DNA of 64,000 bases from Eucalyptus grandis (Eukaryota > Streptophyta > Magnoliopsida > Myrtales > Myrtaceae). Below are positions 23,241-34,365 of the stretch, piece by piece. A program made the translations under genes and the position numbers. The notes under the pieces were generated by a model. That model was not told where the DNA came from and did not search any database. It saw only the letters and a list, made by a program, of their open reading frames with translations. Within the stretch, counting starts at the first letter, position 1, and the number at the start of each line of letters is the position of its first letter. The stretch spans positions 15,190,001 to 15,254,000 of the forward strand of contig NC_052620.1 of assembly GCF_016545825.1 (NCBI RefSeq), in the 5' to 3' direction.

Positions 23241-24380
23241 AAAGGATTGAATTCAGCCAATAATTCAGAACTTGACACATAATCAAAGTTCTCAAATGTA
23301 CAAGAGGTGTTTACCTTCTTTGGCTCACAATAGTCGCGAGCATAGTGACCCTTCTTGTCACAATTGTAACACCTCACCCTTGACATTTTCTTCACTTGAG
23401 GACGTTTTCCTCTCTTGTGTTGGTTAACTCTTGATCTCTTGCAATAAGGACTTGATCCTTTGCTTTCCCACATATTGAACGAATCAATACGTTTGCGCTT
23501 AGAGCTCAAAGCCCTTTCTGAGCTAGAACCAGCATAGCCAATGTCTATTTTTGGCTCAAATGCCGATAGGCGATCCTCTACTAGCTCAAGGTGGCGCACA
23601 GATCCTCTAGATCTTCCATAATATGGTCAAGAGCTTCTAGTGCTTCTAGCTTTTCCAGCACATATTGAATCTTCGTATTTAATATTCCACAATCGTTGCC
23701 ATTCATATCAGCAATTATGTTCTTAGTTGCTGAAACCATCGATCTGAACACATCATACTTATATGCACGAATAATTAATGCCTATCTTTTATGCATCCCT
23801 ATTTGCATAGACCCATCATATTAATGAATAATTTTAAGTAAGGTTTCAGAATCAAAAGGTCACTATGTTTCCAATCATCCTCCAAAATCCTAACTTAAAA
23901 CTATCATCAATATAATTGTCTTATGCAAAATCAATTCTATGAAGCTACAAAAACTTCTAAAACTACCCACAGCTAATTACCCACAGCAACCAGCAATAAC
24001 ATAAAGCAATATATAATAGAACATCCAATAAAAACAATAATGCTTTCAATTAACACAATTAGGTAGTAATCATTACATAATATGTCCACAAATCACACTT
24101 AACATATATCGACCAATACAACTAACACCAAGTCGGCACACGAACCGGGAAAGATCCTCTTTTGTTCAATTTCTTGATCTTTTCCCTTGAAACAATACAA
24201 TAATATTCATTTACAAAATCCATCACAATTTTCTTATAGGAAGCAGCTCCGTTGACATCCCATATGCGATTCAACACATCTTGCCATTCAGGTGGAAGAG
24301 TGTTTATGAAAAATCGCACCATCTCTGATTGTGACATATGACCTGTTGAATTTTCCCGTTGACTTCAAGGACATGATCAA
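23222..24380 (-). pseudogene. Copia 1 gag remnant with zinc knuckle
   Basis: The capsid part at 24337-24122 includes MVRFFINTLPPEWQDVLNRI. The nucleocapsid part at 23599-23222 has the knuckle CYNCDKKGHYARDYC (CX2CX4HX4C). About 23600-24120 between them is AT-rich and has lost its frame. Gag would form the virus-like particle and bind the element RNA. Confidence 0.85.
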
Positions 24381-24589
24381 TTAAGTCACCTATCTCCCAT
24401 CGATGATCGATCGGCTCGGCTATCAACTTAGACACCTATCCTTTTGTTCATCGGTAATTGCGCGAATAGGTGTGCGCAACCTCAAGGGAGGCATTGTTCC
24501 CGCAACAAATGCAGAACAAATAAGTGATCACACTATAATCCACATAGACTTAATTGAAAAAGAAACACATTCTTTTCCTTTTTTTTTTT

Positions 24590-25180
24590 CTTTTCTTTTT
24601 CTTTTTTTTTTTTCGGGTCAACGGTCAAAGTCAACGGTCAACGGTCGTCGGTCAACGGAGGTCACCGGTCAACAGAGGTCAACGGTCGTCGGAGGTCAAC
24701 GGTCGCCGGTCGTCGGACCGGTCGGGCCGGTCGGGCCAGTGGGCCCGATTCGCACGAACCAAAGACACGTGCCGTGCGCGTGCGCGGGCTGACATCACGC
24801 GGACGTCATCCGGCACGTGCCGCGCGCGTGCCGGGTCTCGCGCGGGTCGGGTCGGTTCGCCGGTCGGGTCGCCGGCCGGTGACCGTCCGACGAACCGTCG
24901 CCGTGCTGACGTCATCGATGACGTCACCCTAGCGGTTATTGACCGTTGGGTGATGTCATGCGACGTCGGCATGCGTCGGTCCGCGGACCGGGCGCGTGCC
25001 GGCTCGCATGCCGGCGGTGCACACGCGCCGGTTCGCCCGACCGGCGCGTGTGCCGCACGCGGCTGGCGGCGCAACGCTTCCGGCGCGTCGCGCCCACGCG
25101 CAGCGGCTTTTGGCCGCGCGTGTGGGCGCGTCTTGCGCGCGCCCCGGCGGCGCACGACGTACCTCCGGACTCGTCTCGAC
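24590..25180. repeat. GC-rich Copia 1 leader with GGTCAACGG short repeats
   Basis: This lies between the 5' LTR/primer site and gag (minus orientation), so it is the untranslated leader. 24611-24725 is built of repeated GGTCAACGG, GGTCGTCGG and GAGGTCAACGG words. 24760-25160 is extremely CG-rich. Long open frames occur on both strands because stops are rare in such DNA; none resembles a protein family. Confidence 0.8.
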
Positions 25181-25351
25181 GTTGCCTTTCTCCCCATATT
25201 TTCAGAAAACAGTTTCGACATACGAAAACTCAGTAAAAGGGCCGAAGAATGCTCGGGTGTCGGGATTTTCATCCCGATCCGTACGGCCGAAAGTTTCTTC
25301 GCGAAAACTCAATCAAAGAACATGAAATTGATCGGGAAAACGTGAAACAGG

Positions 25352-25363
25352 GCTCTGATACCA
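25352..25363 (-). promoter_or_regulatory. Copia 1 primer-binding site
   Basis: On the minus strand TGGTATCAGAGC, complementary to the 3' end of plant initiator Met tRNA, starts one base inside the 5' LTR. Confidence 0.95.
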
Positions 25364-25364
25364 A

Positions 25365-25793
25365 TGTTGGGAATGACTGATCCCCATAATACGGATTCGA
25401 CACCGAATCGAACCCCTAAATCAATGCGGAAGACGAAGCCTGGGAAAAACAACACGCATCACCGATCCTAAAGCACACCACGGATTCGAGCGTACCTTTT
25501 AGTCACAGATTAAACACCGACGTTGATGGAGGAAGAGAAACTGAGCAATTCGATCCGATGAAGCCTTGAAGGGAGGAAGAACAAGCCGTATGCGTTCTTG
25601 TTCTTTCTTTTTCCTTTTGAGAGAGAATACGCGGGAGAGAGAAGACGTGAATTCTAATTTCAACCAAAACATCTTCTCTCTCTCTCTCCTCCCTTTTATA
25701 CCCCCTTCTTTCCACGGGCCCTATTCCCATGGACCGGGCTTTCTGGGCCCAGCATGGGCGGACGGGCCTTAAGCCCATCTAATAAAGCTTTCA
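25365..25793 (-). repeat. Copia 1, 5' LTR
   Basis: 429 bp. In coding orientation it starts TGAAAGCTTTATTAGATGGG and ends with CATTCCCAACA. It pairs with 19438-19869. Confidence 0.95.
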
Positions 25794-26190
25794 TAAACTT
25801 CAGTCAATCCCCACCGAATGCAACCAAACCAAGTGTTCAAACTTCAGGCATATGGCTAGTCTACCGACGGGAATTTACCTCAAATGGAGCCAGGAGTTCC
25901 TCCATCTTTCCCGGTACACGCATTTGTGCTTGTGCGCTGCTTTCTGCACATGAAACCATCGGTGGGTGCCAAATTATCAATGGATCTGTTGATACAGCGG
26001 GCACGCTCTCTTCCTCCTGCAAAAATGGGAGACATTAACAAACCTCGGGCATCGTATATCACCATTCAGAGGAAGGACACCTGATCACCAGATGTTGGTC
26101 CTACTCAAGTTCAATTTGACAAAGAACTGACTAGACCAATTTTAAGACTAAGAAACAATCGCATTTTATCCAGGTTTTTGTTTCATTGCC
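25794..26190. repeat. Duplicated segment, copy 2 (right part)
   Basis: Continuation of the repeat at 16728-17148 after the Copia 1 insertion. The left stub is 19417-19437. It retains a complete copy of the unidentified terminal exon. Confidence 0.85.
25861..26016 (-). pseudogene. Unidentified terminal exon, copy 2
   Basis: Same 156 bp length as 16814-16969, with the TTTTTGCAG acceptor, an open frame throughout and a TAG stop. It starts EEESVPAVSTDPLIIWHPPM and ends KMEELLAPFEVNSRR. The middle differs considerably from copy 1, while both ends are conserved. Function unknown. Confidence 0.5.
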
Positions 26191-26748
26191 TGAATAAAAA
26201 AAAATACATGGTCAGCATTTTCCATTGGTCAAATTGGATGGATTAATGAATGGGCTCAATTATATCAAATTAGCAAGTTTTATAACTCAATTGCAATTTT
26301 TATAAGTTTTAAGACTTTTGACGTATTTATGACTTTAATGTTTTATCTTCATTGTAAACATCATAAATTGGGAAAGTCCTTGTTATAATAATTGGTATTA
26401 AGTAAGAAATGGAAAAAATAATGGAGTATATTACGTAGAAAAAATGCTAAATAAAATCATTCATTTCATATAAAATGAGAAATCTTTTAAATAATAGGCT
26501 CTTAGCTATTATATATATCTCTTCGACGATATGAAGTTTTTCAAAACATCGGAGATTAAAACTATACTTCTCTTACAGCAACTATGGAACTTTCTCATAT
26601 ACAAAAAAAGGAAGGAAAAAAGGAAAAAACAAAAAAAAGAAAGAAGAGAAAACATCACGTGCGTCAGCTGCCTTTTAAAGTAAGTGAGTCCAAGTTTGAT
26701 TCATTGTATGATTGTTTATTTTGAATTTCCACAACTTTTAAAATCTGC
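26191..26748. other. Gene-free spacer 3' of the TNL locus
   Basis: AT-rich. 26240-26340 contains arm-like words of the family at 45212-45600 (CAAGTTTTATAACTCAATTG). It may include the TNL 3' UTR. Confidence 0.4.
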
Positions 26749-28710
26749 CTAAAGTTGTCGTGGATGGTTCTGACTCACCTTATAACGCTTGAAACACTCG
26801 ACGTAGCCTCTGAATCCTTGCTTTAGCCCACGTAATTTCGGGCAACAACCGATATATAAGCGGCATTCATTTGGCAATTGGGTGGTCGATACATCAATCA
26901 AACTTTCCAATAATAGGCAGTCAGCAACAGATAACTTGTTCAAAAACTCCAACTTGTCGAGGCCCTCGACAATCCGTAGCTCATGGCAGAGAATTATGCA
27001 CAAAGACTTGAGGTTCTTTAAGTTTGACAAACTAAGACTTTGCAAATGCAAACTAAGACTTTGCAAATGCTGACAAGAAAAAAGTACCAACTTTTTTAAT
27101 GATTCCAATGCACCAACAACTTGAATACCGAGTATTTTAGGGCATTCCTGTAGCAAGAGACTCCGCAACTCATTGAAGACTCCCGATGCAAGGATTAGTG
27201 AAGATTCATGAGAATATTCCAATTGTATGTCGACGTACACTAACCTTGTGAAGGACTCGCACCCATTGATATGCAATTTCTCCAACGACTGCAACACCCC
27301 AGCGATGTGTATCTCATTTAGTTTTGGGCAATCTTCCACGGAGACCTCTTTTAGCTTCGTCATGCTGGACAGCATGAATCTCTCAAGGGTCCACAATAAT
27401 CAAGACAAAGCACCGTTAAATTTGGAAGCTGAAGCCCATCAAGTTTAATCTCTTGCATTTGAGAGCGAATAAGCTGTAAATTTGACAAACTCTTCAGGTT
27501 GGAAGAGAGTAAGGCGATTGATTTGAAACTCTCAAGGGTTAGATCTGATAGAGAAGAGGGAAGTTGTGTGAAGGGTTGCAGATTCAATCCAGACAATTCG
27601 AGTTGGTCATGCCAAGAAAGGGAAGCCAACTCAGCAGGAACAGGGACGTGGAGGAGATGCAAACGCAACTCTTCCAGTTTGGATAACCTCCCGATCCACC
27701 TTAAGTCACTGGTATGAATTTTTCCTTGTTCATCAATGTCAAATTTGATGCTTAGGTCCAACTCAACCAAATTAGTCAAGTTTGAGAGGCCCGAAATAAC
27801 CCGCAATGATGTAGATGATACTGCCAGATGGGTTAGACTTATTGGGAGTGCCGGCAACTCTCGGATTTCATTACACCCTCTTAACACCAGTCGTTGCAGC
27901 TGTGGAAGCAAGCCACTTTTAGAAGGAAGTTGACCTTTCAAATCAGCTACAATCCAAAGCACTTCTAGATTCCCAAGCTTCCTAATAGCAGCCGATAACT
28001 CCACTGGACCTTGAATTGAAAGATGCAACTCCCGTAGTGATTTCCACTTATATATGGAATCTGGTAGTCCCTTTATTCCATAACAATTCTTTAAAGAGAA
28101 GTGCTCTAGATTTTGTAAGTCCCGATTTCTTCAGGCAAACCTTCAAGCTGATAGCATTCACCAAACTTTAACTTTATCAGACACTTTAACTTCCCAATAG
28201 AGCTGTCAATCTTCCTTAAACCACGGCAAGTCATAAAAGTTAGCTTCTCTAAAGTTGAGCATCCTGATAAGTCTAGTGTTCTGGTTATGCGATTGCACTC
28301 ACAAAGAGTAAGAACTTTCAATTTTCTTGCCTCCTGTAAAAAGTGAATGCATTATCAAATGGAGGAACAATTCAAATGTTGCTTTCAAGGACAAATAATA
28401 GAAATAAGCATATGATGCACCTTTATTAATCTCCATAACTTCAGATCGTCTATACCGTCAATGAAATAAAATTCAATGACAACCACATTCTTCAAGCACA
28501 TATTAGTTAGCTTACACTTTAAACCAGAAGCATTCCAATAAATCCATCTTAAATTGGGAAAACAATCCATTAGGTTGCCAACAAACGTTCCCCCATCAAG
28601 TCTAAGGAACCTCAGATTTTCAAACCTTCTAATCTCTTCACTTTTGATAGATACTTCCGTAGGAAACAATTCTAGTTTCATTGCTTGAACCTTCTTCATT
28701 TGCAAATGAG
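26749..28710 (-). pseudogene. TNL LRR exons
   Basis: The first LRR exon (28707-about 28421) starts KKVQAMKLELFPTEV and includes FENLRFLRLDGG and FPNLRWIYW. A short intron (about 28335-28420) precedes a second block at 28321 with TLDLSGCSTLEKLTFMTCRG and LPEEIGTYKI, where a one-base loss shifts the frame. The block at 28028-27360 has LPALPISLTHLAVSSTSLRV and LSNLTNLVELDLS. After another shift, 27396-26749 has the Cys-rich plant TNL tail (ECPKILGIQVVGALESLKKL, LPNECRLYIGCCPKLRGLKQ). The number of repeats and length are ordinary for the family. Confidence 0.85.
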
Positions 28711-28809
28711 AGCAAAACAAGTAGTGTTCAGCATTCTATTTTATCAAGGAAAAGTATTAAAAGCAAGAAGAAAAAGAGAATTTATGAGTTCTCTCATGAA
28801 GTGTTCCAC

Positions 28810-29901
28810 CTTCTTTGTCCTTATTGCATCGAGGACTTCCTCCTTACTCCATAACCTACTACGCTCTTCAAGATTCATCAGATTTTCTTGACTAACAATT
28901 TCCCTTCCAAGATCTCTGAGTTGATCGTGCATCCAAAATTCATTGTCCTTTACAATCTTTATCAAGGACATGCTTCTAAGGACCTCAATTTCCCTACTTG
29001 GGGAGAAGTCAAAATCTTCCCACATATGAATTGCATTTGCCTTTTCCTTACCAATGAAAAAGCATGCAATATCTAGAAAAATTTGTTGTTGATATAAAGT
29101 CAATGCATCATAGCTAATCCTCAACTTTTTGAACACACCCTCCCAAGGTGCTTTCCCTAACTTCTCCAATGTTTTGTTCCATAGTTCTTGTGTTTTATTG
29201 TACAGAAATGAACCAATTACTTCAATAGTCAAAGGAAGTCTTCCGGTGGCATTTACAATTTCGTTTGCAATATCATAGCGATCATCTAAAGGAGAGTCCT
29301 TGTTAAATGCATGTTTGCTGAAGAGCTCAAGCGCATGATTACTATTCATCAACTCCATTTCATATTTTTGTTCAGGGATTGGCAAAACATCAATGTTTCT
29401 AGTAGTAATCAGTACTCTAGACCCTGAACACAAAGCACATTTTCCAACTAGTTTCTCCACTTGTTCGCGTCTATCAACATCATCCAGTACAATGAAGACC
29501 TTCTTCTTGCGAAGTGTTCCTTCAATCCTAGTCATTCCATAGTTAATTTCATCGACACTTTCTGTTCCTGCAGCATTTCCTATTTCAGATAATAACTTCT
29601 TTTGCAATTCAACCAAGCCATCAGTTCTTGATGACTTTTCTCGAACATCTTCAAGAAAGCAGCAACACTTTCCAAAGTGGGTATGAAGTTGATTGAACAC
29701 GACCTTGGCGAGAGTCGTTTTACCGATACCCCCATGCCATGAATTTGAATGAGACGCACACCTCCAGAGTCTATGTCTAGCAGTTTTTTTACTGCTACCA
29801 CTTGATCATCAATTCCAATTAAACATTCAGTCACGGGCTTTTCGTTTATCTTCAGCCTCTTCAAAACCTCCACAGTGACCAACTTGATTAGTTCACCTTG
29901 G
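28810..29901 (-). pseudogene. TNL exon 2: NB-ARC domain
   Basis: The AG acceptor is at 29903-29902, and the exon begins QGELIKLVTVEVLKRL after one split codon. The P-loop reads IHGMGV in one frame and then continues in another because the G run is one base short. Past this the frame is open through kinase 2, RNBS-B, GLPL and the winged helix to EEVLDAIRTKK, with a GT donor at 28809-28808. An unusually clean frame surrounds a single lesion in the most critical motif. Confidence 0.85.
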
Positions 29902-31153
29902 CTGTCATGAAGGCAAGCCGTTTCAATAGGGGAAAATTGCGGGAAAAAAAAATCTAGTAATTAAATATCATTCGTGATACAATTCCATCAGAATTTAACG
30001 GAATCTCTTTCTCTCTCTCTTTTTTTTTTTTTCTCTCTAACAATTGATGTTATTCAATTGCATCTACTTAATTGTGTAATAATTCAACAACCAATGGGAC
30101 ATCAGCAATCAAGACGTGTCTTCTCAAATTTCATAGTGAATGCAAGGTTTTCTTAGTTGTCGCTTTTGATAACTTAATATTTGTCATTTGATTTGTTGTG
30201 CAAACCTTACGTGTACTTGATCTTGTAAAGTTCCAAAATAACAGTAAGCATGCACAAAACAAACATTATGACTAGAACGATGGAATCAACCCCAAAGGAT
30301 TTCGAATTTGATTTTTCTAACTAATTCTATGTAACCATCAAAAATATGAATTTGCATCACTTTTTTTTTTGGGTCGAATCTACATAACTTTCAATTGCGC
30401 TTTTCATTCACATTGCTGAGTGTCATGTGTTGCATTGTGTCATGACACCCGAAAATTGACTTGATCCCAACATGTGATTAGCAATCTTTGAATTATGTTA
30501 ATCTTGTTTGTGCAAGATAAATGTGCAACTATTTATACACCGCAAGTTAACATTTTATTAGTAATATTCATGGGACAACCTTAGAAGTGGGACATTATAT
30601 GTTTAGGAGGAGAAATATCTGATGTATTAATTGAAAGGTCAAATTATTAGACAGAACGTGCATGGTACTCAATTATTCCACTTCATCACCCATTATATAA
30701 AATGCCTTTTCTCCAGCACTTTGACATTTTTCTTTTACACATGTACCATTTAGTATCACTAGTGGAAGTTCCACCTCAATTGTGGTGATATATCTACATT
30801 TTTAAGTTTTGAGTAGTAGTTCTAGAAGCATTAGAATTTTACTAAGAGTTGCTTACTGAATGACAGAGGTGAAAAATGGAACAAAATTTACATAGACCAT
30901 CAACGAAAGAAAAAAAATGAGCTTTCATTTCTATTTTCATTTCTTCATTAAAAATAGACATATGATAGTGCCTCTAGTGAAATTAAGAACACCAATAATT
31001 TTGGTAGCACTAGCATGACTTTTTATGTTTTTTAATTCTCTCCTCCTACCCACATCTAATATGTTCCTTCTATCTATGAATTATTTACTCACTTTTTGCA
31101 AACAGGAAAAAATATTAGGGAAAAATAAGGATCTTGGAATGCAGCAAGCTCAC
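29902..31153 (-). other. Intron 1 of the TNL gene
   Basis: 1,252 bp between the TIR and NB-ARC exons, which is long for this position. AT-rich, with no transposon ends that I can recognise. A pyrimidine run near 30008-30036 is the most distinctive feature. Confidence 0.6.
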
Positions 31154-31646
31154 CTATCGCCTATCTTGATTTTACATCCCTTTATTTCATCAACCTCCGT
31201 CAAAGCCTTTCTCAGGAATTTACTTCTTCGATGCTCAAGTTATTCTTGTCCTGCAAAATGAGAATGGCTTTGCGATACAACCCGTCTTCCATCTTAAGAT
31301 CTTTAGGTTCCACATTGAAGAAAATAGGTAGGATCTCTTTATTCTCGTTTGTCTTGGAGGTGCTCCCCATAATCTGCGTGAGCTCGCGGAGACACCATTT
31401 ACTTGAAGCATAGGTTGGAGAGAAGACGGGGATGTAGATCATAGAGTTGTTGATTGCTCTCTGGAGAGCTCCATCAATTCTTTCACCAACACGGAGCTCT
31501 TCATCGTCTCGAAAGACGCAGATGTCGACATCGGTCAAGCTATGGTAGAGGCAATCGGTAAAATCACTACGAGTGTTGGGCCCTCTGAAGCTTAGGAACA
31601 CTTGATACTCGCTTCCTGATGATGTTCCTGCCTCTGAGCTCTCCAT
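31154..31646 (-). pseudogene. TNL exon 1: TIR domain
   Basis: Starts MESSEAGTSSGSEYQVFLSF. It keeps the TIR boxes VFLSFRGPNTR, CVFRDDEELRVGERIDGALQ, SPTYASSKWCLREL and ILPIFFNVEP. The catalytic-type Glu of plant TIR NADases corresponds to the SSKWCLREL box and is present. The frame shifts at about 31212-31214 (TGA), after which the original frame continues as ALTEVDEIKGCKIK to a GT donor at 31153-31152. The phase then matches exon 2 (DSQGELIKLV across the join). Confidence 0.85.
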
Positions 31647-32560
31647 TTTAACTTTAGCCTTAGTAGCTCTCTCCCTCGTGTGTGAACAAGAGAGGTCTTT
31701 GCCCTTGGCTGACCGAAGGTTTCAACCAAGAACATATGGCATGGATATATCAGGAGTGAGATTACCAATATATAAATTAAGTTACAGAATAACAATAAAA
31801 CAAAAGGCAAGTATTTAGATGACCGTATTATATTCAAACTCTCAATGATCCATATCATTTATAAGTCAACGCTATGAAACGCTTACATAACATTGCTTTT
31901 TGCCAAATACTTTTTTCCACTTATGAAATTCTAGGAAGACTTTTTGAGAAAAATAAAAGGTTGTATACGTGGAGAGATTATTTGACGGCTAGGTCATATG
32001 CATTTCCTAAGCAAAGAATGTACCCCTTTCAATCTTGCCAATATTAAAAGACACTATTCGATTTTTTTCAAAAGATTGTGACGCATTTATATGTCAATCT
32101 AGGAAACTGGAAAAAAACCAACAATTAACAAACTCGATCCGCAAGACTTAAGAAAAACAAAAAATCAAAAAGTAAAAGATAAAAGTCAATTCAAACATAT
32201 ATAAATAAACATGTACAAAAATTAGTATTATGAAAGAAAATACTAAATCACGGATTCTTCTTTAAAAAAGAAAAAACCTTAAATTTTTGGAACGGTTTGG
32301 TCCGCAGTCTTTTCGTAAATCCACTTGTCTACTCTTGTTAAGAAGCTGATTGGGGAGACTTCTGGTCCAATTACAGAGGAAGGAACGCAACAAAAACACA
32401 AATGTGTATTTCAATCGCGACGACCAGATCCGTCCTCGATCGTGGACACCGCACTCATTCTGGGCAAGGTTTTCATGAAACCGAACTCTTCAAGGAAAAT
32501 CCAGAACAAGTCAGAAGAGAATCGTATCGTGTTCGTGGTCACTGCTGCCGGGAAAGGGCT
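31647..32560. other. Upstream region of the TNL gene
   Basis: Non-coding. It should include the TNL promoter (minus strand). The frame at 31592-31858 is an out-of-frame shadow plus leader. No further element was recognised. Confidence 0.4.
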
Positions 32561-32562
32561 TC

Positions 32563-32745
32563 GTGAAGATGAATATCGATGGCTCCTGGTCCTGGCTAGC
32601 CGATTCGTCAGAGGGGTTCGTTGCTGGAGTCGCTCGGGACGACCGGGGGACGTTGATCGCTGGGTTTGCGAAGAAGATCGTGGCCTCCTCAGCTCTGCAC
32701 ACGGAAAAACTAGCCCTCAAAGAAGCGTTTGTCGGTCACTGTGCG
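32563..32745 (+). pseudogene. RNase H-like (RVT_3 type) domain fragment
   Basis: Reads MKMNIDGSWSW, then FVAGVARDDRGTLIAGFAKK, then SSALHTEKLALKEAF. This is the first half of the plant RNase H-like fold: K-x-NxDGS (first Asp), GxxRDxxG, then the Glu in the AExxAL-type helix (here TEKLAL). The second half with the next two Asp residues is not visible. Such domains occur at the end of LINE polyproteins and as stand-alone plant genes. Flanking sequence gives no other LINE motif, so its origin is unresolved. Confidence 0.55.
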
Positions 32746-34356
32746 AGGAAAGGAAACTCGAAGACTTTCAAGTCTTCCAAGCGACCTGAGAGTGCCTTCA
32801 AGCCGCATGTATGGTTCGTGGCCCTCCGGTGTTTCATTTTAGATAATTGAATCTTCTCAAATTGTTTATTGTCGAGAACAAAAAGTATTTGTGGCAAAAT
32901 AATAGTTGCGGAGGAAAAAAAATTGCCTAGGACACGGAATTGATCTTAAAGTACTATTCCTATAGCACCAAACCAAATCCACCTACGTTAGGAGAGATAA
33001 TTATCAAATGATTACTAAATTTATTATACAAATATTAATTCAGTACTATTTTTTTTAATTTTGCTAATATAACTTTAAACCTTTATGCGAAATTTCAATA
33101 TAATATTTCCGGTCAATTGTCGCAAAAAATTATTAACGTCACATCTAATTGTTACCAATCATCCTACAGGTTTCCTCGAATTGACATCTTATGTGAACCA
33201 CATCATCAATAATTACCCAGAAGAATTACATCTAAATGTCGCACACAAGTTTAAGACTACATTGATAAAATTGAAAAGTTTAGAACTGAATTGGCACCCG
33301 TACGATAAATTTTATACTAAGTTGGTAATTTTCCCCACATTAAGATCACTTTTTAACCCTACAAGGCAATATATTAAGGAAGACGTAGAATATTTGTGGA
33401 GGTAATTAAAGTGAGACCATAGGCATCATATACTCTTCCATGGTTCCACATATTTTATAAGGATGAGCCCCAGTGCCTTTTCCTTAACAGCGGCGTCCCC
33501 GTACAAAGGAATGCCAAAACGAACTTGTTACATGTGAAGATCAGTTTTATTCATGTGAACCATACTCGCATCCTTGCTTACCTTTAATCGATGGGTGACA
33601 CAATAAAATTCACCTATTACGTGTGATTTGTTGTTTCGCAACATTATTAATTGTTAGTTATCTCAGTGTTAATCATTTAAAGGTAACTGCTCCAAAGTAG
33701 TTTAATGGCAAGTTTTGGTATACATAGCTCGAAATATTAATCCGCAAGCAGTGGACCTGATTATGTGAGGGTTTTAATTTATTAAGGAATTATGCTGCAC
33801 CTTAATGGGCATTATTAGCTCAATACCCTTAAAAAAAACCCTCAATTTTAAATTCATTCCCAATTCTAACCTAAACTTCTTTTTTTGTCTGAATAGATAT
33901 CACCAAATTTCATTCAATTCACAGAAATGCCCACGCATAAAAAAAATGGCCATTGATTCTTCAAAATTATAACATTAGCACCACATAAATGTTCATTATC
34001 CGTGTTTTCATCAACACCCTTGCATTTGTATAGAATAACAATAGCCTCTTGGTGGTGATAATTTAAAAAAAATCAAAGGCGATTTGTGGATGATGAGTTA
34101 ACGGAGCAAATTTGGAACCACATTGGAAAGTTGATGATTTTTTTTTTTTTATGAAAAAAAAGTTCCTGATAGAATTGAGATTGGATTTAAAGTTGAAGGG
34201 TTTCTAAGAAATTAGGCCAGGCATTATTATTACACATGGTGTATCTTCACAATATAAAAGAAATGGTAAGCTATGTAGGTTTCAATGCCTTGAAACTGTG
34301 AAAGAAGTAGGAATTCGCTAAATTTTTCTGCCTGGACAACATCTCCCTTTTTAATA
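32746..34356. other. Gene-free stretch
   Basis: AT-rich, no recognised gene. The 106-codon frame at 33085-33405 has no known motif and lies in AT-rich DNA. Confidence 0.45.
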
Positions 34357-34365
34357 TTTAGTAAA

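Larger units (their letters stand above)
19438..25793 (-). mobile_element. Ty1/Copia LTR retrotransposon 1, non-autonomous
   Basis: A 6,356 bp element with a 5 bp target duplication TAAAC (19433-19437 and 25794-25798). Both LTRs start TGTTGGGAATGAC and end AAAGCTTTCA in plus coordinates. It is coded on the minus strand: gag, protease, integrase, reverse transcriptase and RNase H in Copia order. A tRNA-iMet type primer site lies inside the right LTR, and a purine-rich tract (GAGTGGGAGA on the minus strand) abuts the left LTR. Coding is ruined by stops, frameshifts and loss of the polymerase core, yet the LTRs differ at only about six places. It inserted into copy 2 of the 16728-17148 repeat. 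Confidence 0.95.
26749..31646 (-). pseudogene. TIR-NB-ARC-LRR (TNL) disease-resistance gene, frameshifted
   Basis: Cytoplasmic immune receptor family: the TIR domain signals, NB-ARC is the nucleotide switch, and the LRRs sense effectors. Exon 1 (31646-31154, ATG at 31646) has VFLSFRGPNTRSDFTD and ELRVGERIDGALQRAI (TIR). Exon 2 (29901-about 28810) has FIVLDDVD (kinase 2), GSRVLITTRN (RNBS-B), GRLPLTIEVIGSF (GLPL box) and FWMHDQLRDLGREI (MHD region). LRR exons run from about 28710 to 26749. The introns have GT-AG borders. Lesions: a one-base loss near 31212 brings a stop in the TIR exon; one G is missing from the P-loop G run at 29729-29733; further shifts occur near 28121 and 27395. I call it a pseudogene, but homopolymer assembly errors could mimic this. 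Confidence 0.9.

Noticed and set aside
24554..25345. 263-codon plus-strand frame and 197-codon minus-strand frame
   Set aside because: They fall in the CG-rich leader of Copia 1 where stops are rare; both strands are open and neither resembles a protein.
32325..32789. 154-codon open frame overlapping the RNase H-like fragment
   Set aside because: It is a shadow in another frame; the real similarity is in the frame starting at 32563.
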